Shown: positions 1-8,987, counted from the first letter of the stretch. The stretch: 64,000 nucleotides of DNA from JADKCZ01 sp963786945 (GCA_963786945.1 CAWBAO010000003.1:806001-870000); one strand, 5' to 3'. Numbers and translations: made by a program. The notes: a model not told the origin generated them from the letters alone.

Positions 1-751
1 CGGCCACTCGCTGGAGGCGGCGCTGCTGGCCTTCCGGCCGGAGGCGGTGCTGCACGCCGGCGCGGCCACCGACGTCGACGGCTGCGAGCGCGATCCGGCC
101 CTGGCCTGGCGGACCAACGTGGGCGGCACCGAGCAGGCCGCCCGCGCCTGCGCCGCGCTGGGCGCCCGCCTGCTGGCGGTCTCCACCGACTACGTCTTCG
201 ACGGCGAGGCGGGCCCCTACGGCGAGGACGACGTCCCCCACCCGCGCGGCGCCTACGCGCGCACCAAGCGCTGCGGCGAGGAGGCGGCCCTGCTGCTCGC
301 CCCCGACGCCGTGGTGGCCCGGGTGGCGGTGGTCTACAGCGGCCGGCCCGGCGCCAAGGCCACCTTCGCCACCCAGGTGGTCGAGAAGCTCGGCCGCGGC
401 GAGCCGGTCAAGGCCTTCTCCGACCAGCTGGTCTCCACGACGCTGGCCGCCAGCGGCGCCGCGCGCTGCCTCGAGCTGCTGCTCGAGACCGCCTACCGGG
501 GCGTGATCCACGCCTGCGACGCCACCGTGGTCGACCGGGTCACCTTCGCCCGGCGGGTCGCCGAGCGCTTCGGCCTCTCCGGCCAGATCATCCCGGTCAA
601 GACCGCCGAGGTCCGGCTCCCCGCGCCGCGGCCGCTGCGCGGCGGCCTCAAGGTGGAGCGGGCCGCGGCCCTGCTGCGCAACCGGCCGCTCCCGCTCGAG
701 GAGGCGCTCGATCGCTTCCACGCGGAGTGGATGAGCCGGGCCGGGCGCTGA
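1..751 (+). CDS. rmlD: dTDP-4-dehydrorhamnose reductase (RmlD family), 5' end missing
   Basis: The reading frame is open from the first bases of the window, so the gene starts upstream and its N-terminal NAD(P)-binding glycine motif is not seen. What remains is a short-chain dehydrogenase/epimerase core: the segment VLHAGAATDVDGCE matches the RmlD stretch that follows the Rossmann beta-4 strand, STDYVFDG is the classical active-site strand, and YARTK supplies the Tyr-xxx-Lys catalytic pair. RmlD reduces dTDP-4-keto-L-rhamnose to dTDP-L-rhamnose for surface polysaccharide. The C-terminal half, with SDQLVSTT, fits the sugar-binding lobe. No other rml gene lies inside the window, so the exact sugar substrate is inferred. 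A generic sugar-nucleotide reductase is the alternative. Confidence 0.8.
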   Translation, partial: GHSLEAALLAFRPEAVLHAGAATDVDGCERDPALAWRTNVGGTEQAARACAALGARLLAVSTDYVFDGEAGPYGEDDVPHPRGAYARTKRCGEEAALLLAPDAVVARVAVVYSGRPGAKATFATQVVEKLGRGEPVKAFSDQLVSTTLAASGAARCLELLLETAYRGVIHACDATVVDRVTFARRVAERFGLSGQIIPVKTAEVRLPAPRPLRGGLKVERAAALLRNRPLPLEEALDRFHAEWMSRAGR

Positions 752-878
752 CCCCGCGCGCTCCACGCCCGCGGCCCCGGGAGCGCCCCGTCCGGGAGCG
801 GTGCCGGCCCGAAGCTTCCGGCCCCGGCGGCGGGGAACCGTGCTTCAATCCCCGCTCCACGTGCCGGAGGCCCGCCCC

Positions 879-2582
879 ATGTTCCTCTTCGACCCTCGAC
901 GGCTCGCGCCCCGGCCGGGCGACCCCGCCTCCACCACGCTGCTGGAGAAGACGGTCCGGTTCTTCGAGGACAAGGGCAAGGCCCGGCTCCGCCAGGACGA
1001 CCTCGACCGGGCCTGGTACGCCGACTTCCTCGACTTCTCCAGGCGGGAGGGGCTCTTCGCCACCTTCCTGACGCCGGCGCCGCTGGGAGGGCCCGGGGCC
1101 CGCTGGGACACCGCCCGCAACGCCGCCCTCAACGAGGTGCTGGGGTTCTACGGCCTGCCCTACTGGTACACGTGGCAGGTCACCATCCTCGGCCTCGGCC
1201 CCATCTGGATGAGCCCCAACCAGGCGGCCCGGCGGCGGACCGCGGCCCTGCTGGCCCAGGGCGGCATCTTCGGCTTCGGCCTCTCCGAGAAGGAGCACGG
1301 CGCCGACATCTACTCCACCGACATGGAGCTGGTCCCGGCCGGCGAGGGGCGCTGGCTGGCGCGCGGCGACAAGTACTACATCGGCAACGGCAACGAGGCG
1401 GCCCTGCTCTCGGTCTTCGGCAAGGTGGCCGGCAGCGGCGAGTACGTCTTCTTCCTCGTCGATCCGAGGCGGCCCGGCTACCGGCTGGTGAAGAACGTGG
1501 TGGCCAGCCAGTCCTACGTGGCCGAGTTCGTGCTGGAGGACTACCCGGTGGCCGAGGAGGACGTGCTGCTGCGCGGGCCGGCCGCCTGGGACGCCGCGCT
1601 CAACACCGTCAACGTCGGCAAGTACAACCTGGGCTGGGCCTCGATCGGCATCTGCACCCACGCCCTCTACGAGGCGATCCGCCACGCCGCCAACCGCCGG
1701 CTCTACGGCATGGCGGTCACCGACTTCACCCACGTGCAGCGGCTCTTCACCGACGCCTGGGCGCGGCTCACGGCCATGCGGCTCTTCGGGCTGCGCGCCG
1801 CCGACTACTTCAGGTCGGCGTCGCGCCAGGACCGGCGCTACCTGCTCTTCAACCCGGTCATGAAGATGAAGGTCACCACCGAGGGGGAGAAGGTCATCGA
1901 CCACCTCTGGGACGTGATCGCCGCCAAGGGCTTCGAGAAGGACACCTACTTCGAGATGGCGGCCCGCGACATCCGGGCCCTGCCCAAGCTGGAGGGGACG
2001 GTCCACGTCAACATCGCGCTGATCGTCAAGTTCATGCGGAACTACTTCTTCGCGCCGGCCGACCTCCCGGCGGTGCCGCGGCGCGACGATCCGGCCGACG
2101 ACGCCTTCCTCTGGGACCAGGGGCCGGCCAGCGGGCTCTCCGCCATCCGCTTCCAGGACCCGGGGCCCGTCTTCGCCGCCTGGCCGCAGCCCAACGTGGC
2201 CCTCTTCCGCGAGCAGGTCGAGGCCTTCAAGGCGCTGCTGGCGCGGGCCACCCCGACCGAGGCCCAGGCCAGGGACGTCGACTTCCTGCTCGCGGTGGGC
2301 GAGCTCTTCACGCTGGTGGTCTACGCCCAGCTCATCCTCGAGAACGCCGCGCTGCGCGCCGACGAGGGGATCGACGGCGACACGGTCGACCAGGTCTTCG
2401 ACGTGCTGGTCCGCGACTTCTCCCGCCATGCCGTCGACCTGCACGGCAAGGCGGCCTCGACCCCGGCGCAGATGGAGCTGGCGCTGCAGATGATCCGGAA
2501 GCCGGCGCAGGACCCGGCCCGCCGAGAGCGGATCTGGGGGCGGGTCCACGCCCTCAAGGACGCCTACGAGATGAGCCCGTAG
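879..2582 (+). CDS. acyl-CoA dehydrogenase family flavoprotein
   Basis: This 567-residue protein belongs to the FAD-dependent acyl-CoA dehydrogenases, which introduce an alpha-beta double bond into an acyl-CoA. Diagnostic stretches are FGLSEKEHGADIYST (the FAD/substrate strand of the middle domain), KYYIGNGNEA, and the helical C-terminal domain with NRRLYGMAVTDF. It is longer than the usual 380-400 residues because of N- and C-terminal extensions. I chose ATG 879 because GGAGG lies about nine bases upstream; an earlier in-frame codon at 801 has no such site. The stop codon overlaps the start of the following methyltransferase by one base, so the two are probably cotranslated. Substrate chain length cannot be told from sequence. 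Confidence 0.88.
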   Translation: MFLFDPRRLAPRPGDPASTTLLEKTVRFFEDKGKARLRQDDLDRAWYADFLDFSRREGLFATFLTPAPLGGPGARWDTARNAALNEVLGFYGLPYWYTWQVTILGLGPIWMSPNQAARRRTAALLAQGGIFGFGLSEKEHGADIYSTDMELVPAGEGRWLARGDKYYIGNGNEAALLSVFGKVAGSGEYVFFLVDPRRPGYRLVKNVVASQSYVAEFVLEDYPVAEEDVLLRGPAAWDAALNTVNVGKYNLGWASIGICTHALYEAIRHAANRRLYGMAVTDFTHVQRLFTDAWARLTAMRLFGLRAADYFRSASRQDRRYLLFNPVMKMKVTTEGEKVIDHLWDVIAAKGFEKDTYFEMAARDIRALPKLEGTVHVNIALIVKFMRNYFFAPADLPAVPRRDDPADDAFLWDQGPASGLSAIRFQDPGPVFAAWPQPNVALFREQVEAFKALLARATPTEAQARDVDFLLAVGELFTLVVYAQLILENAALRADEGIDGDTVDQVFDVLVRDFSRHAVDLHGKAASTPAQMELALQMIRKPAQDPARRERIWGRVHALKDAYEMSP

Positions 2583-3400
2583 TGGCCCGGCCAGGCACGC
2601 CCCGCCGGCCCCCGCCCCTCGACCGCCACGTCCTCTACGAGCGGGCGGTCCAGTCGCCCGACACCGAGCTGGGGCTGCTCACCCGGCTGCTGGCCCGCGC
2701 CGGCCAGCCCGCCCGCCGGCTGCGCGAGGACTTCAGCGGCACCGCGCTGCTCTCCGCCTGCTGGGTGGAGGGCGGGCCGGACCGGACCGCCGTGGCGGTC
2801 GACCTCGATCCGGCCGTCCACCGCTGGGCCGCGCGTCACCGGCTCCCGGCGCTGGGGGCCGCCGCCCGCCGGCTCGAGCTGGTCCAGGCCGACGTGCGCC
2901 ACGCCCCGCGCGGCCCCTTCGACGCCATCCTCGCCCTCAACTTCAGCTACCAGGTCTTCCGGGAGCGGGCCGAGCTCGGGGCCTACCTGGCGGCGGCGCG
3001 CCGGGCCCTGGTCCCCGGCGGCCTCTTCGTGCTCGACCTCTTCGGCGGCTGGCTCTCCCTCCAGGAGGCCACCGAGCGGCGACGCATCGGCGGCGGCGTC
3101 ACCTACGTCTGGGAGCACGACGCCTGCGACGCCATCACCCACCGCATCCGCTGCGCCATCCACTTCGAGCTGCCGGGCGGGCGCCGCCTGCGGCGCGCCT
3201 TCACCTACGACTGGCGGCTCTGGTCGCTCCCCGAGCTGCGCGACCTGATGGCGGAGGCCGGCTTCGACCGGATCGAGGTGCAGTGGGACGTGGAGCCACC
3301 CGGCGTCGAGCCACGCTACCTGCCCCGGCGCCACGCCGCCAACCAGGGGGCGTGGCTCGCCTACCTGGTGGGACGCCGGCCCGGCCTGTCGGCGCGATAG
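2582..3400 (+). CDS. class I SAM-dependent methyltransferase
   Basis: A 272-residue protein with a class I methyltransferase layout. It contains LREDFSGTALLSACW as a degenerate motif I, VAVDLDP as the acidic end of beta-2, LVQADVRH as the beta-3 region, and ALVPGGLFVLDLFGG as the beta-5 region. The GTG start overlaps the stop codon of the acyl-CoA dehydrogenase gene (TAGTG), which implies translational coupling. The C-terminal third, with YDWRLWSLPELRDLMAEAGF, is typical of small-molecule methyltransferases. The substrate is unknown. Coupling to an acyl-CoA dehydrogenase might suggest a lipid or acyl substrate, but that is only inference. Confidence 0.8.
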   Translation: MARPGTPRRPPPLDRHVLYERAVQSPDTELGLLTRLLARAGQPARRLREDFSGTALLSACWVEGGPDRTAVAVDLDPAVHRWAARHRLPALGAAARRLELVQADVRHAPRGPFDAILALNFSYQVFRERAELGAYLAAARRALVPGGLFVLDLFGGWLSLQEATERRRIGGGVTYVWEHDACDAITHRIRCAIHFELPGGRRLRRAFTYDWRLWSLPELRDLMAEAGFDRIEVQWDVEPPGVEPRYLPRRHAANQGAWLAYLVGRRPGLSAR

Positions 3401-3464
3401 GCCCCCGCCTTGCGGGCCGGGGCGGGCTGGCCTAGATCACCCGGGAGCACCGCTGGAGCCCGCC

Positions 3465-4675
3465 ATGCCCCGCCTCCCCGACCACCGCCGTGCCGCCGTC
3501 GCCGCCCTGGCCGTCGCGTCCCTGCTGCCGCTGGCCGGCTGCACCTCCTCCTCCGAGCCACCGCCCCCGGGGTGGAACACCGAGGTGGTGGCGGTGGCCG
3601 ACCTCGACGGCGACGGCCCGCTCGACGTGCTGAGCGCCACCACCGTCTTCACCACCGTCTACCAGCCCGGCTACCTCACCGTCCGCCGTCAGTCGGGGAC
3701 CTCCCCGGGCACCTTCGATGCCCCGCTGCGGACCAGCACCTGCCTCGACCCCACGGCGCTGGCCCTCGGCGACGTCGACGGCGACGGCCGGCTCGACGTG
3801 GCCGTGGCCTGCGGCGCCACCGCCGGGACCGGCTTCGAGGTGGCGCTGCACCTGCAGACCTCCAGCCAGCCCGTCACCTTCGGCCCGCCCACCTCGCTCC
3901 CCACCGGCGATGCGCAGCCCTCGTCCATCCGGCTCGCCGATCTCGACGGGGACGGCCGCCTCGACGTGGTGGTCGGCGCCCGCACCGGGACCGGGCTGCT
4001 GGTCTTCTTCCAGCAGCCGGCGCCGGCGCCGCCGGCCACCTTCGCCGCGCCGGTCACGCTCGAGGTGGGGACCGCGCCGGTGGCCGTGGCCGCCGGCGAC
4101 CTGACCGGGGCCGGCCGGCTCGATCTCGTGGCCACCACCGCCGACGGCCGGGCCGTGGTCCTGCTCCACGACGCCGTGCCGGGGAGCTTCCTCCCCGCCG
4201 TCTCCTACCCGGCCGGCGTCCGCCCGGTCGCCGTCGAGATCGCCGACCTCGACGGCGACGGCCACCCCGACCTGCTCATGGCCGACTGCAAGGGTTCACT
4301 GCTGGTCATGACCCAGCGCGCGGGCGGCGGCGCCTTCGACCCGGTCACGGCCCGCGACGTCCTCGACTCGGCCACCGTGGCGCTCTCGGTGGCCGATCTC
4401 GACCTCGACGGCCGGCTCGACGTGGTGGTGGCCAGCGCCGGACCGCCCGGCTGGCCCGGCTCGGTGGCGGTCTTCAAGCAGGCACCGGCCCCGGCCGCGG
4501 CGGGGACGCTGCTCCCCCCGCGATCTACACCGGCTACCAGGGGCCGCTCTCGGTGGTGGCGGCCGACGTGAACGCCGACGGCCTCCCCGACCTGGTCATC
4601 GCCGACGGCCTGGCCGCGATCCGCTTCCAGGACCCGGGCGGCCAGTTCCTGCCGCCGACCTGGCTGCGGCAGTAG
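3465..4675 (+). CDS. FG-GAP/VCBS-repeat lipoprotein, probable seven-bladed beta-propeller, frame-broken
   Basis: The protein starts with a hydrophobic signal ending in the lipobox LPLAGC, so it should be an exported lipoprotein. It carries repeated calcium-loop motifs of the integrin-type FG-GAP propeller: ADLDGDGPLDV, GDVDGDGRLDV, ADLDGDGRLDV, GDLTGAGRLDL, ADLDGDGHPDL and ADLDLDGRLDV. A seventh motif, ADVNADGLPDLV, lies in another frame after position 4519. The two frames join at a run of six C (4514-4519). One extra C would give a continuous protein of about 403 residues with exactly seven blades, the number needed to close an integrin-like propeller. As given, the first frame runs into unrelated residues and stops at 4571. 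I treat the break as a sequence error or very recent mutation. Ligand unknown. Confidence 0.8.
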
Positions 4676-4740
4676 CCCGCACCCGGGCAGGCCGCCCCGG
4701 GCTGTCGCCCAGCGGCCCGCCAGCAGCGTACACTTGCCCC

Positions 4741-6633
4741 GTGAGCCAGTCCGCCCCGCCCACCGGAGGGTGCCTTCCGCCGCCGGGCGGGTACGAGCGG
4801 CCACTCGCCATCGCGGTCGAGGCGGCCCGCCTGGCCGGGCGGCTGCTGGCGGCCGAGTTCCACCGCCCCGGGGGGCCGCGCGGCGGCGGCGACCAGTGCC
4901 CCGCCGACGTCGAGGCCGAGGAGGCGGTGCGCCGGGTCCTGCTCGACGCCTTCCCCGACTTCGGCTTCATCGCCGAGGAGACCCCGGGACGCGACCTGCC
5001 TCCCCGGGACGCGGGACGGCACGTCTGGGTGGTCGACCCCAACGACGGGACCCGCTACTTCCTGCGCGGCCGCCGCGGCGCCTCGACCTCCGTCGGCCTG
5101 CTGCGCGACGGCGCCCCGGTGCTGGGGGTGGTGCTGGCCCACACCGCGCCGCACGGGGGCGAGGACCTGATCAGCTGGGCCGAGGGGCTGGGGCCGGTCA
5201 CGCGCAACGGCCAGCCGGTGGGAGCCCGCCACGCCGGCGCCGCGCTCTTCCCCGGCGCGGTGGTGCTGGTCTCCCCCTCGGCAGAGGAGCACCCGCTCAC
5301 CAACGCGCTGGCCCTGGCGCCGGGCCGCTTCCGGCCCATGACCTCGATCGCCTACCGGCTGGCGCTGGTGGCGGCCGGCGAGGCCGACGCCGCCATCTCG
5401 CTCCAGCCGCTCGACGGCCACGACGTGGTGGCCGGCCACGCCCTGCTGCTCGGCGCCGGCCTCACCCTGGTCGACGCCGCCGGCGAGGCGGTCCGCTACC
5501 ACCCGGCGGCCAGGACGCGGATCGGGCCGGTGGCGGGGGGCGGCGCGGCGCTGGCCGCCGAGCTGGCCGGGCGGCTCTCGCGCCGGCACGCCCCCCTGGC
5601 GGGCGGCGGCACGGCCGCGCTGGTGGAGACCCTCCCCGGCCACAGCTGCGCCGACCCGTCCCTGCTGCGCCGCGCCCAGGGCGCGCTCCTCGGCCAGCTC
5701 TGCGGGGACGCGCTCGGCAGCCTGGTCGAGTTCGAGAGCGACGAGGAGATCGCCGAGGACTACCCCGACGGCGTGCGCGAGCTGGTGGACGGCGGCACCT
5801 GGAACCTGCTGGCCGGCCAGCCCACCGACGACTCCGAGCTGGCGCTGGCCCTGGCCCGCTGCCTCATCCGGCACGGCCGCTTCGAGGCCGCCGAGGCCGC
5901 CCGCGCCTATACCGCCTGGTTCGAGTCGCACCCGTTCGACGTCGGGCACACCACCCGGGCCGCGCTGGCGGCGGCCGCCGCCGCGCGCCGGGACGGACGG
6001 GACCCGGCCGAGGCCGCCCGCGCCGCCGCCCGCCTGGAGAGCCGCTCCAACGGCTCGCTGATGCGGGTCTCCCCGCTGGGGATCTTCGGCCACCGGCTGG
6101 CCCCGACCGAGCTGGCGGCGCTGGCGCGCGAGGACGCCCGGCTGACCCACCCGCACCCGGTCTGCGCCGACGCCGGCGCCGTCTACACCGCCACCCTGGC
6201 CCGGGCGGTGGCCCGGGGCGGCACGCCGGCCGAGCTGGCCGACTGGGCGCTGGCCTTCGCCCGGGAGCAGCGGCTCCACCAGGAGGTGGTCGAGGCCCTG
6301 CTCGTCTCCGCCAGGCACCGGCCCGACTACGCCACCAACCAGGTGCTGGTGACGGTGGCCCTGCAGAACGCCTTCTTCCAGCTGCGCCACGCCGCTCCCG
6401 AGGAGGCGCTGGTGGACACGGTGCGGCGCGGCGGCGACACCGACACCAACGCCGCCATCGCCGGGGCCCTGCTGGGCGCGGTGCATGGCGTCCACGCCCT
6501 GCCGCTGCGCTGGCGCAACGGGGTGCTGAGCTGCGTCCCGGTGGAGGGGATGCCGGGCTGCCACCGCCCCCGGCCCCCCGGCTGCTGGCCGGTGGACGCG
6601 CTGGTGGTGGCGGAGCGGCTGCTGGCCGGCTGA
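4741..6633 (+). CDS. fusion: inositol-monophosphatase-like domain + ADP-ribosylglycohydrolase domain
   Basis: A 630-residue two-domain protein. Residues about 20-270 resemble the inositol monophosphatase/CysQ superfamily: IAEE (Glu79, Glu80), the metal motif WVVDPNDGT (Asp99, Asp102), and a third metal motif LDGHDVVAG in which the usual WDxxAG tryptophan is His. Residues about 310-630 are an ADP-ribosylglycohydrolase (DraG/ARH fold): GALLGQLCGDALG, TDDSELALALA and GGDTDTNAAIAGALLGA, which keep the binuclear Mg2+ ligands. The protein should be cytoplasmic, since it has no signal. Known ARH enzymes remove ADP-ribose from proteins or nucleic acids, and IMPase relatives remove phosphates from sugars or 3'-phosphonucleotides. 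A joint action on a phosphorylated ADP-ribose product is plausible but unproven. It starts at GTG 4741, with TACACT just upstream and no Shine-Dalgarno site. It overlaps the WYL-like remnant downstream. Confidence 0.85.
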   Translation: MSQSAPPTGGCLPPPGGYERPLAIAVEAARLAGRLLAAEFHRPGGPRGGGDQCPADVEAEEAVRRVLLDAFPDFGFIAEETPGRDLPPRDAGRHVWVVDPNDGTRYFLRGRRGASTSVGLLRDGAPVLGVVLAHTAPHGGEDLISWAEGLGPVTRNGQPVGARHAGAALFPGAVVLVSPSAEEHPLTNALALAPGRFRPMTSIAYRLALVAAGEADAAISLQPLDGHDVVAGHALLLGAGLTLVDAAGEAVRYHPAARTRIGPVAGGGAALAAELAGRLSRRHAPLAGGGTAALVETLPGHSCADPSLLRRAQGALLGQLCGDALGSLVEFESDEEIAEDYPDGVRELVDGGTWNLLAGQPTDDSELALALARCLIRHGRFEAAEAARAYTAWFESHPFDVGHTTRAALAAAAAARRDGRDPAEAARAAARLESRSNGSLMRVSPLGIFGHRLAPTELAALAREDARLTHPHPVCADAGAVYTATLARAVARGGTPAELADWALAFAREQRLHQEVVEALLVSARHRPDYATNQVLVTVALQNAFFQLRHAAPEEALVDTVRRGGDTDTNAAIAGALLGAVHGVHALPLRWRNGVLSCVPVEGMPGCHRPRPPGCWPVDALVVAERLLAG

Positions 6634-6869
6634 CCGGCCGCGAGCCGGACGGCAGCCGCACGCTCACCGTGACGGTCACCGCCAACGAGCACGTCCTCGG
6701 CGAGGTGCTGGGCTGGGGCGGCGCCTGCCAGGTGGTGGCGCCGGCCGACGTCCGCGACGCGCTGCAGCGGCGGATCGCGGCGCTGCAGTCCATCTACCGC
6801 CTGATCGCCTACGCCCCGGAAGGGGTGTCCACGCCCGGCGGGGTCGCCACCGCGCCGCGCCGCGAGTAG
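6630..6869 (+). pseudogene. orphan WYL C-terminal (WCX) domain fragment
   Basis: The frame open across the end of the glycohydrolase gene encodes DGSRTLTVTVTANEHVLGEV, then LGWGGACQVVAPADVRDAL and QRRIAALQSIY. This is the pattern of the WCX domain that ends WYL-type transcriptional regulators (a beta strand, a W-x-L-x-x-G segment, P-x-x-L/V-R, then a terminal helix). No helix-turn-helix or WYL core precedes it. The only in-frame start is GTG 6669, which would give 66 residues beginning inside the domain. It therefore looks like the 3' stump of a deleted regulator. A short functional protein cannot be excluded. Confidence 0.55.
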
Positions 6870-6890
6870 GTCTTGCGCGGAGGTCGACGC

Positions 6891-7646
6891 GTGAAGGTCG
6901 TCACCTGGAACGTCAACGGGATCCGGGCGCGCGAGGCCCAGGTCCTCGAGCTGCTCGACCGCGAGTCGCCCGACCTGGTCTGCCTGCAGGAGATCAAGGC
7001 GCCCGCGGCCAAGGTCCCGGCGCCCCTGCGCGGGCTGCCCGGCTACCACGGCTGCTGGCACGGCGAGTCGGCCTACTCCGGCGTCGCCCTGCTGGTGCGC
7101 GCCGATCGGGTGGCCGCCCCGCCCGCCTTCCTCCACCCCCCCTTCGACTTCGAGAATCGCACGGTGGCGGCGCAGGTGGGGGGCGTGACCGTGGCCTGCC
7201 TCTACGTGCCCAACGGCGGCAAGGACCTCGACGCCAAGCTGCGCTTCGTCACCGCGCTCGACGGCTGGGCGGCCGAGGCCGCCGCGGCGGGCCGCCCGCT
7301 CCTGCTCTGCGGCGACCTCAACATCACCGCCACCGAGGCCGACGTGCACGAGAAGGAGCGCCGGGCCGGCGCCATCGGCCAGCGCGACGACGAGCGCGCG
7401 CTGCTGGCGAGGCTGCTGGGGCGCGACCTGGTCGACGTGGGGCGGGCGCTCGACCCGGCCAACGCCGCGCTCTTCACCTGGTGGCCGCCGTGGCGCGGCC
7501 TGCGGCAGAAGAACGTGGGCTGGCGCATCGACTACGTGGTGGCCAGCCGGGCGCTGGCCGGGCAGGCGAGGCGCTGCCGCGTGCTGGCCGAGTTCGGCAC
7601 CAGCGACCACGCGCCGGTGGTGAGCGAGTTCGAGGGCTGGGCCTAG
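6891..7646 (+). CDS. xth: exodeoxyribonuclease III (AP endonuclease family)
   Basis: A 251-residue DNA-repair nuclease of the endonuclease/exonuclease/phosphatase fold. It cuts at abasic sites and removes 3' blocking groups. All family motifs are present: WNVNGIR at the N-terminus, LQEIK (metal-binding Glu), CLYVPNGG, GDLNI (catalytic Asp-x-Asn), WRIDYVVAS and the terminal SDHAPV (catalytic His). GTG 6891 is preferred over an upstream in-frame codon because GGAGG lies about nine bases before it and the family normally begins MK(V/I)xTWNVN. Its stop is separated by one base from the stop of the convergent tldE gene. Confidence 0.95.
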   Translation: MKVVTWNVNGIRAREAQVLELLDRESPDLVCLQEIKAPAAKVPAPLRGLPGYHGCWHGESAYSGVALLVRADRVAAPPAFLHPPFDFENRTVAAQVGGVTVACLYVPNGGKDLDAKLRFVTALDGWAAEAAAAGRPLLLCGDLNITATEADVHEKERRAGAIGQRDDERALLARLLGRDLVDVGRALDPANAALFTWWPPWRGLRQKNVGWRIDYVVASRALAGQARRCRVLAEFGTSDHAPVVSEFEGWA

Positions 7647-7647
7647 A

Positions 7648-8979
7648 TCAGGTCCCGGCCACGCTGACCCCCTCCAGGACCAGGGTCGGGGTGCGCAGCG
7701 GCGAGTACGGGTACGGGTCGTTGCCCACCGCCACCAGCCGCTTCCAGAGCTCGAGGTGGTTGCCGGACACGTTCATCTCGGAGACCGGCTCGGCCACCCT
7801 GCCGCCGGTGATGCGGTAGCCGTTGAGGCCGAGCGAGAAGTCGCCGGTGGTGGCGTTGGAGTTGCCGCCGATGAAGCCGGTCACCAGCAGCCCCTCGCCG
7901 GCCTCCGCCACCAGGGCGTCGCGGTCGCGGGGGCCCAGCCCCCACGCCAGGTTGGAGGGGCGGCCGGTGCTGGGTGCCACCTTCAGCTTCTTCCCGTAGT
8001 AGGTGTCCACGTAGAAGGTGCGCAGCACGCCCCGGTCGAAGATCGGGAAGCGCCGCGCCGCCAGCCCCTCGCCGTCGAAGAGCCGGGAGCCCAGCGCCCG
8101 CGGCAGCAGCGGGTCGTCGGCCACGTCGAGCAGGGGCGCGCCGATGGCCGCGCCGACCTTGCCGTCGAAGCACGACTGCTTCTGCTGCAGGGCCATGCCG
8201 GAGAGCGGCCGGAGCAGGTGGGAGACCAGGGTGCCGGCGGCGCGCGGATCGATCACCAGCGTCATGGTGGCCGAGGTCCCCTTCCTCGCGCCCAGCCGCC
8301 CCAGCGCCCGCTCGGCCGCCCGCCGCCCGACCGCCTCCGCCGCCGGCAGCGCCGCGAGGTGGCGGGTGGTGGCGGCGTCCCAGTCCTCCGGGCGGCGGCC
8401 GTCGGCGTCCTTCACCGAGACCTCCCCGGACACCGAGAAGGAGGTGGCCCGGCGGGTCCCCTCGAAGCCGTTGGTGTGGACCCGCCACGAGTCGGTCAGC
8501 GCGTCGCCGAAGCCGGTGGTGACCGAGAGGATGGCCGCCGCCCCCTTCACCTGCCTGGCCGCCGCCTCCGCCGCCTGCGCCAGCTCGCGGCGGCGCACCG
8601 CCGTGACCCCGCCCAGGGCCGGGTCGTCGAGCTGCAGGTCCACGGCGGCCTGCCCCTCGTAGAGCCTCGGGTCGGGCAGGGCGCGGAAGGGATCCTGCTC
8701 CAGCGTCCGGGTCAGGGCCACCGCGTCCTCGATGAAGCGCTGCAGCGCCTCGGGCCGCAGGTCCTTGGTGCTGACCGCGGCGTAGCGGCCGTCGACGTAG
8801 AGCTCCAGCGAGAGGCCCCGGGTGGTGGTGTCGGACAGCTTCTCCACCTTGCCATCCCGCCAGTCGACCGAGACCTCGCGGGAACGCGAGGCCATCGCCG
8901 CCGCCTCCTGCGCCCCGGCCGTCCTGGCCAGCTTCGCGGCGCTGCGCGCCACCTCGAGCATGTCCTGTCCCTGGCTCAT
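7648..8979 (-). CDS. tldE: TldE/PmbA subunit of the TldD-TldE metalloprotease
   Basis: A 443-residue member of the PmbA/TldE family, the non-catalytic partner of TldD in a heterodimeric protease that processes peptides such as microcin B17 and degrades unfolded small proteins. Supporting stretches are VEKLSDTTTRGLSLEL near the N-terminus, GNSNATTGDFSLGLNGY and the terminal MNVSGNHLELW. There is no HExxxH motif, as expected for TldE, and no signal peptide. The gene follows tldD by eight bases on the same strand, so the two form an operon. Confidence 0.93.
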   Translation of the reverse strand: MSQGQDMLEVARSAAKLARTAGAQEAAAMASRSREVSVDWRDGKVEKLSDTTTRGLSLELYVDGRYAAVSTKDLRPEALQRFIEDAVALTRTLEQDPFRALPDPRLYEGQAAVDLQLDDPALGGVTAVRRRELAQAAEAAARQVKGAAAILSVTTGFGDALTDSWRVHTNGFEGTRRATSFSVSGEVSVKDADGRRPEDWDAATTRHLAALPAAEAVGRRAAERALGRLGARKGTSATMTLVIDPRAAGTLVSHLLRPLSGMALQQKQSCFDGKVGAAIGAPLLDVADDPLLPRALGSRLFDGEGLAARRFPIFDRGVLRTFYVDTYYGKKLKVAPSTGRPSNLAWGLGPRDRDALVAEAGEGLLVTGFIGGNSNATTGDFSLGLNGYRITGGRVAEPVSEMNVSGNHLELWKRLVAVGNDPYPYSPLRTPTLVLEGVSVAGT

Positions 8980-8987
8980 GGCGTCTC

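Noticed and set aside
648..2549. Long minus-strand open frame opposite the acyl-CoA dehydrogenase
   Set aside because: Composition is Arg/Gly/Val-rich shadow coding caused by high G+C; no motifs, and the plus strand has a clear family protein.
4534..6564. 676-codon minus-strand open frame opposite the glycohydrolase fusion
   Set aside because: Low-complexity shadow of the plus-strand gene, no recognisable domain.
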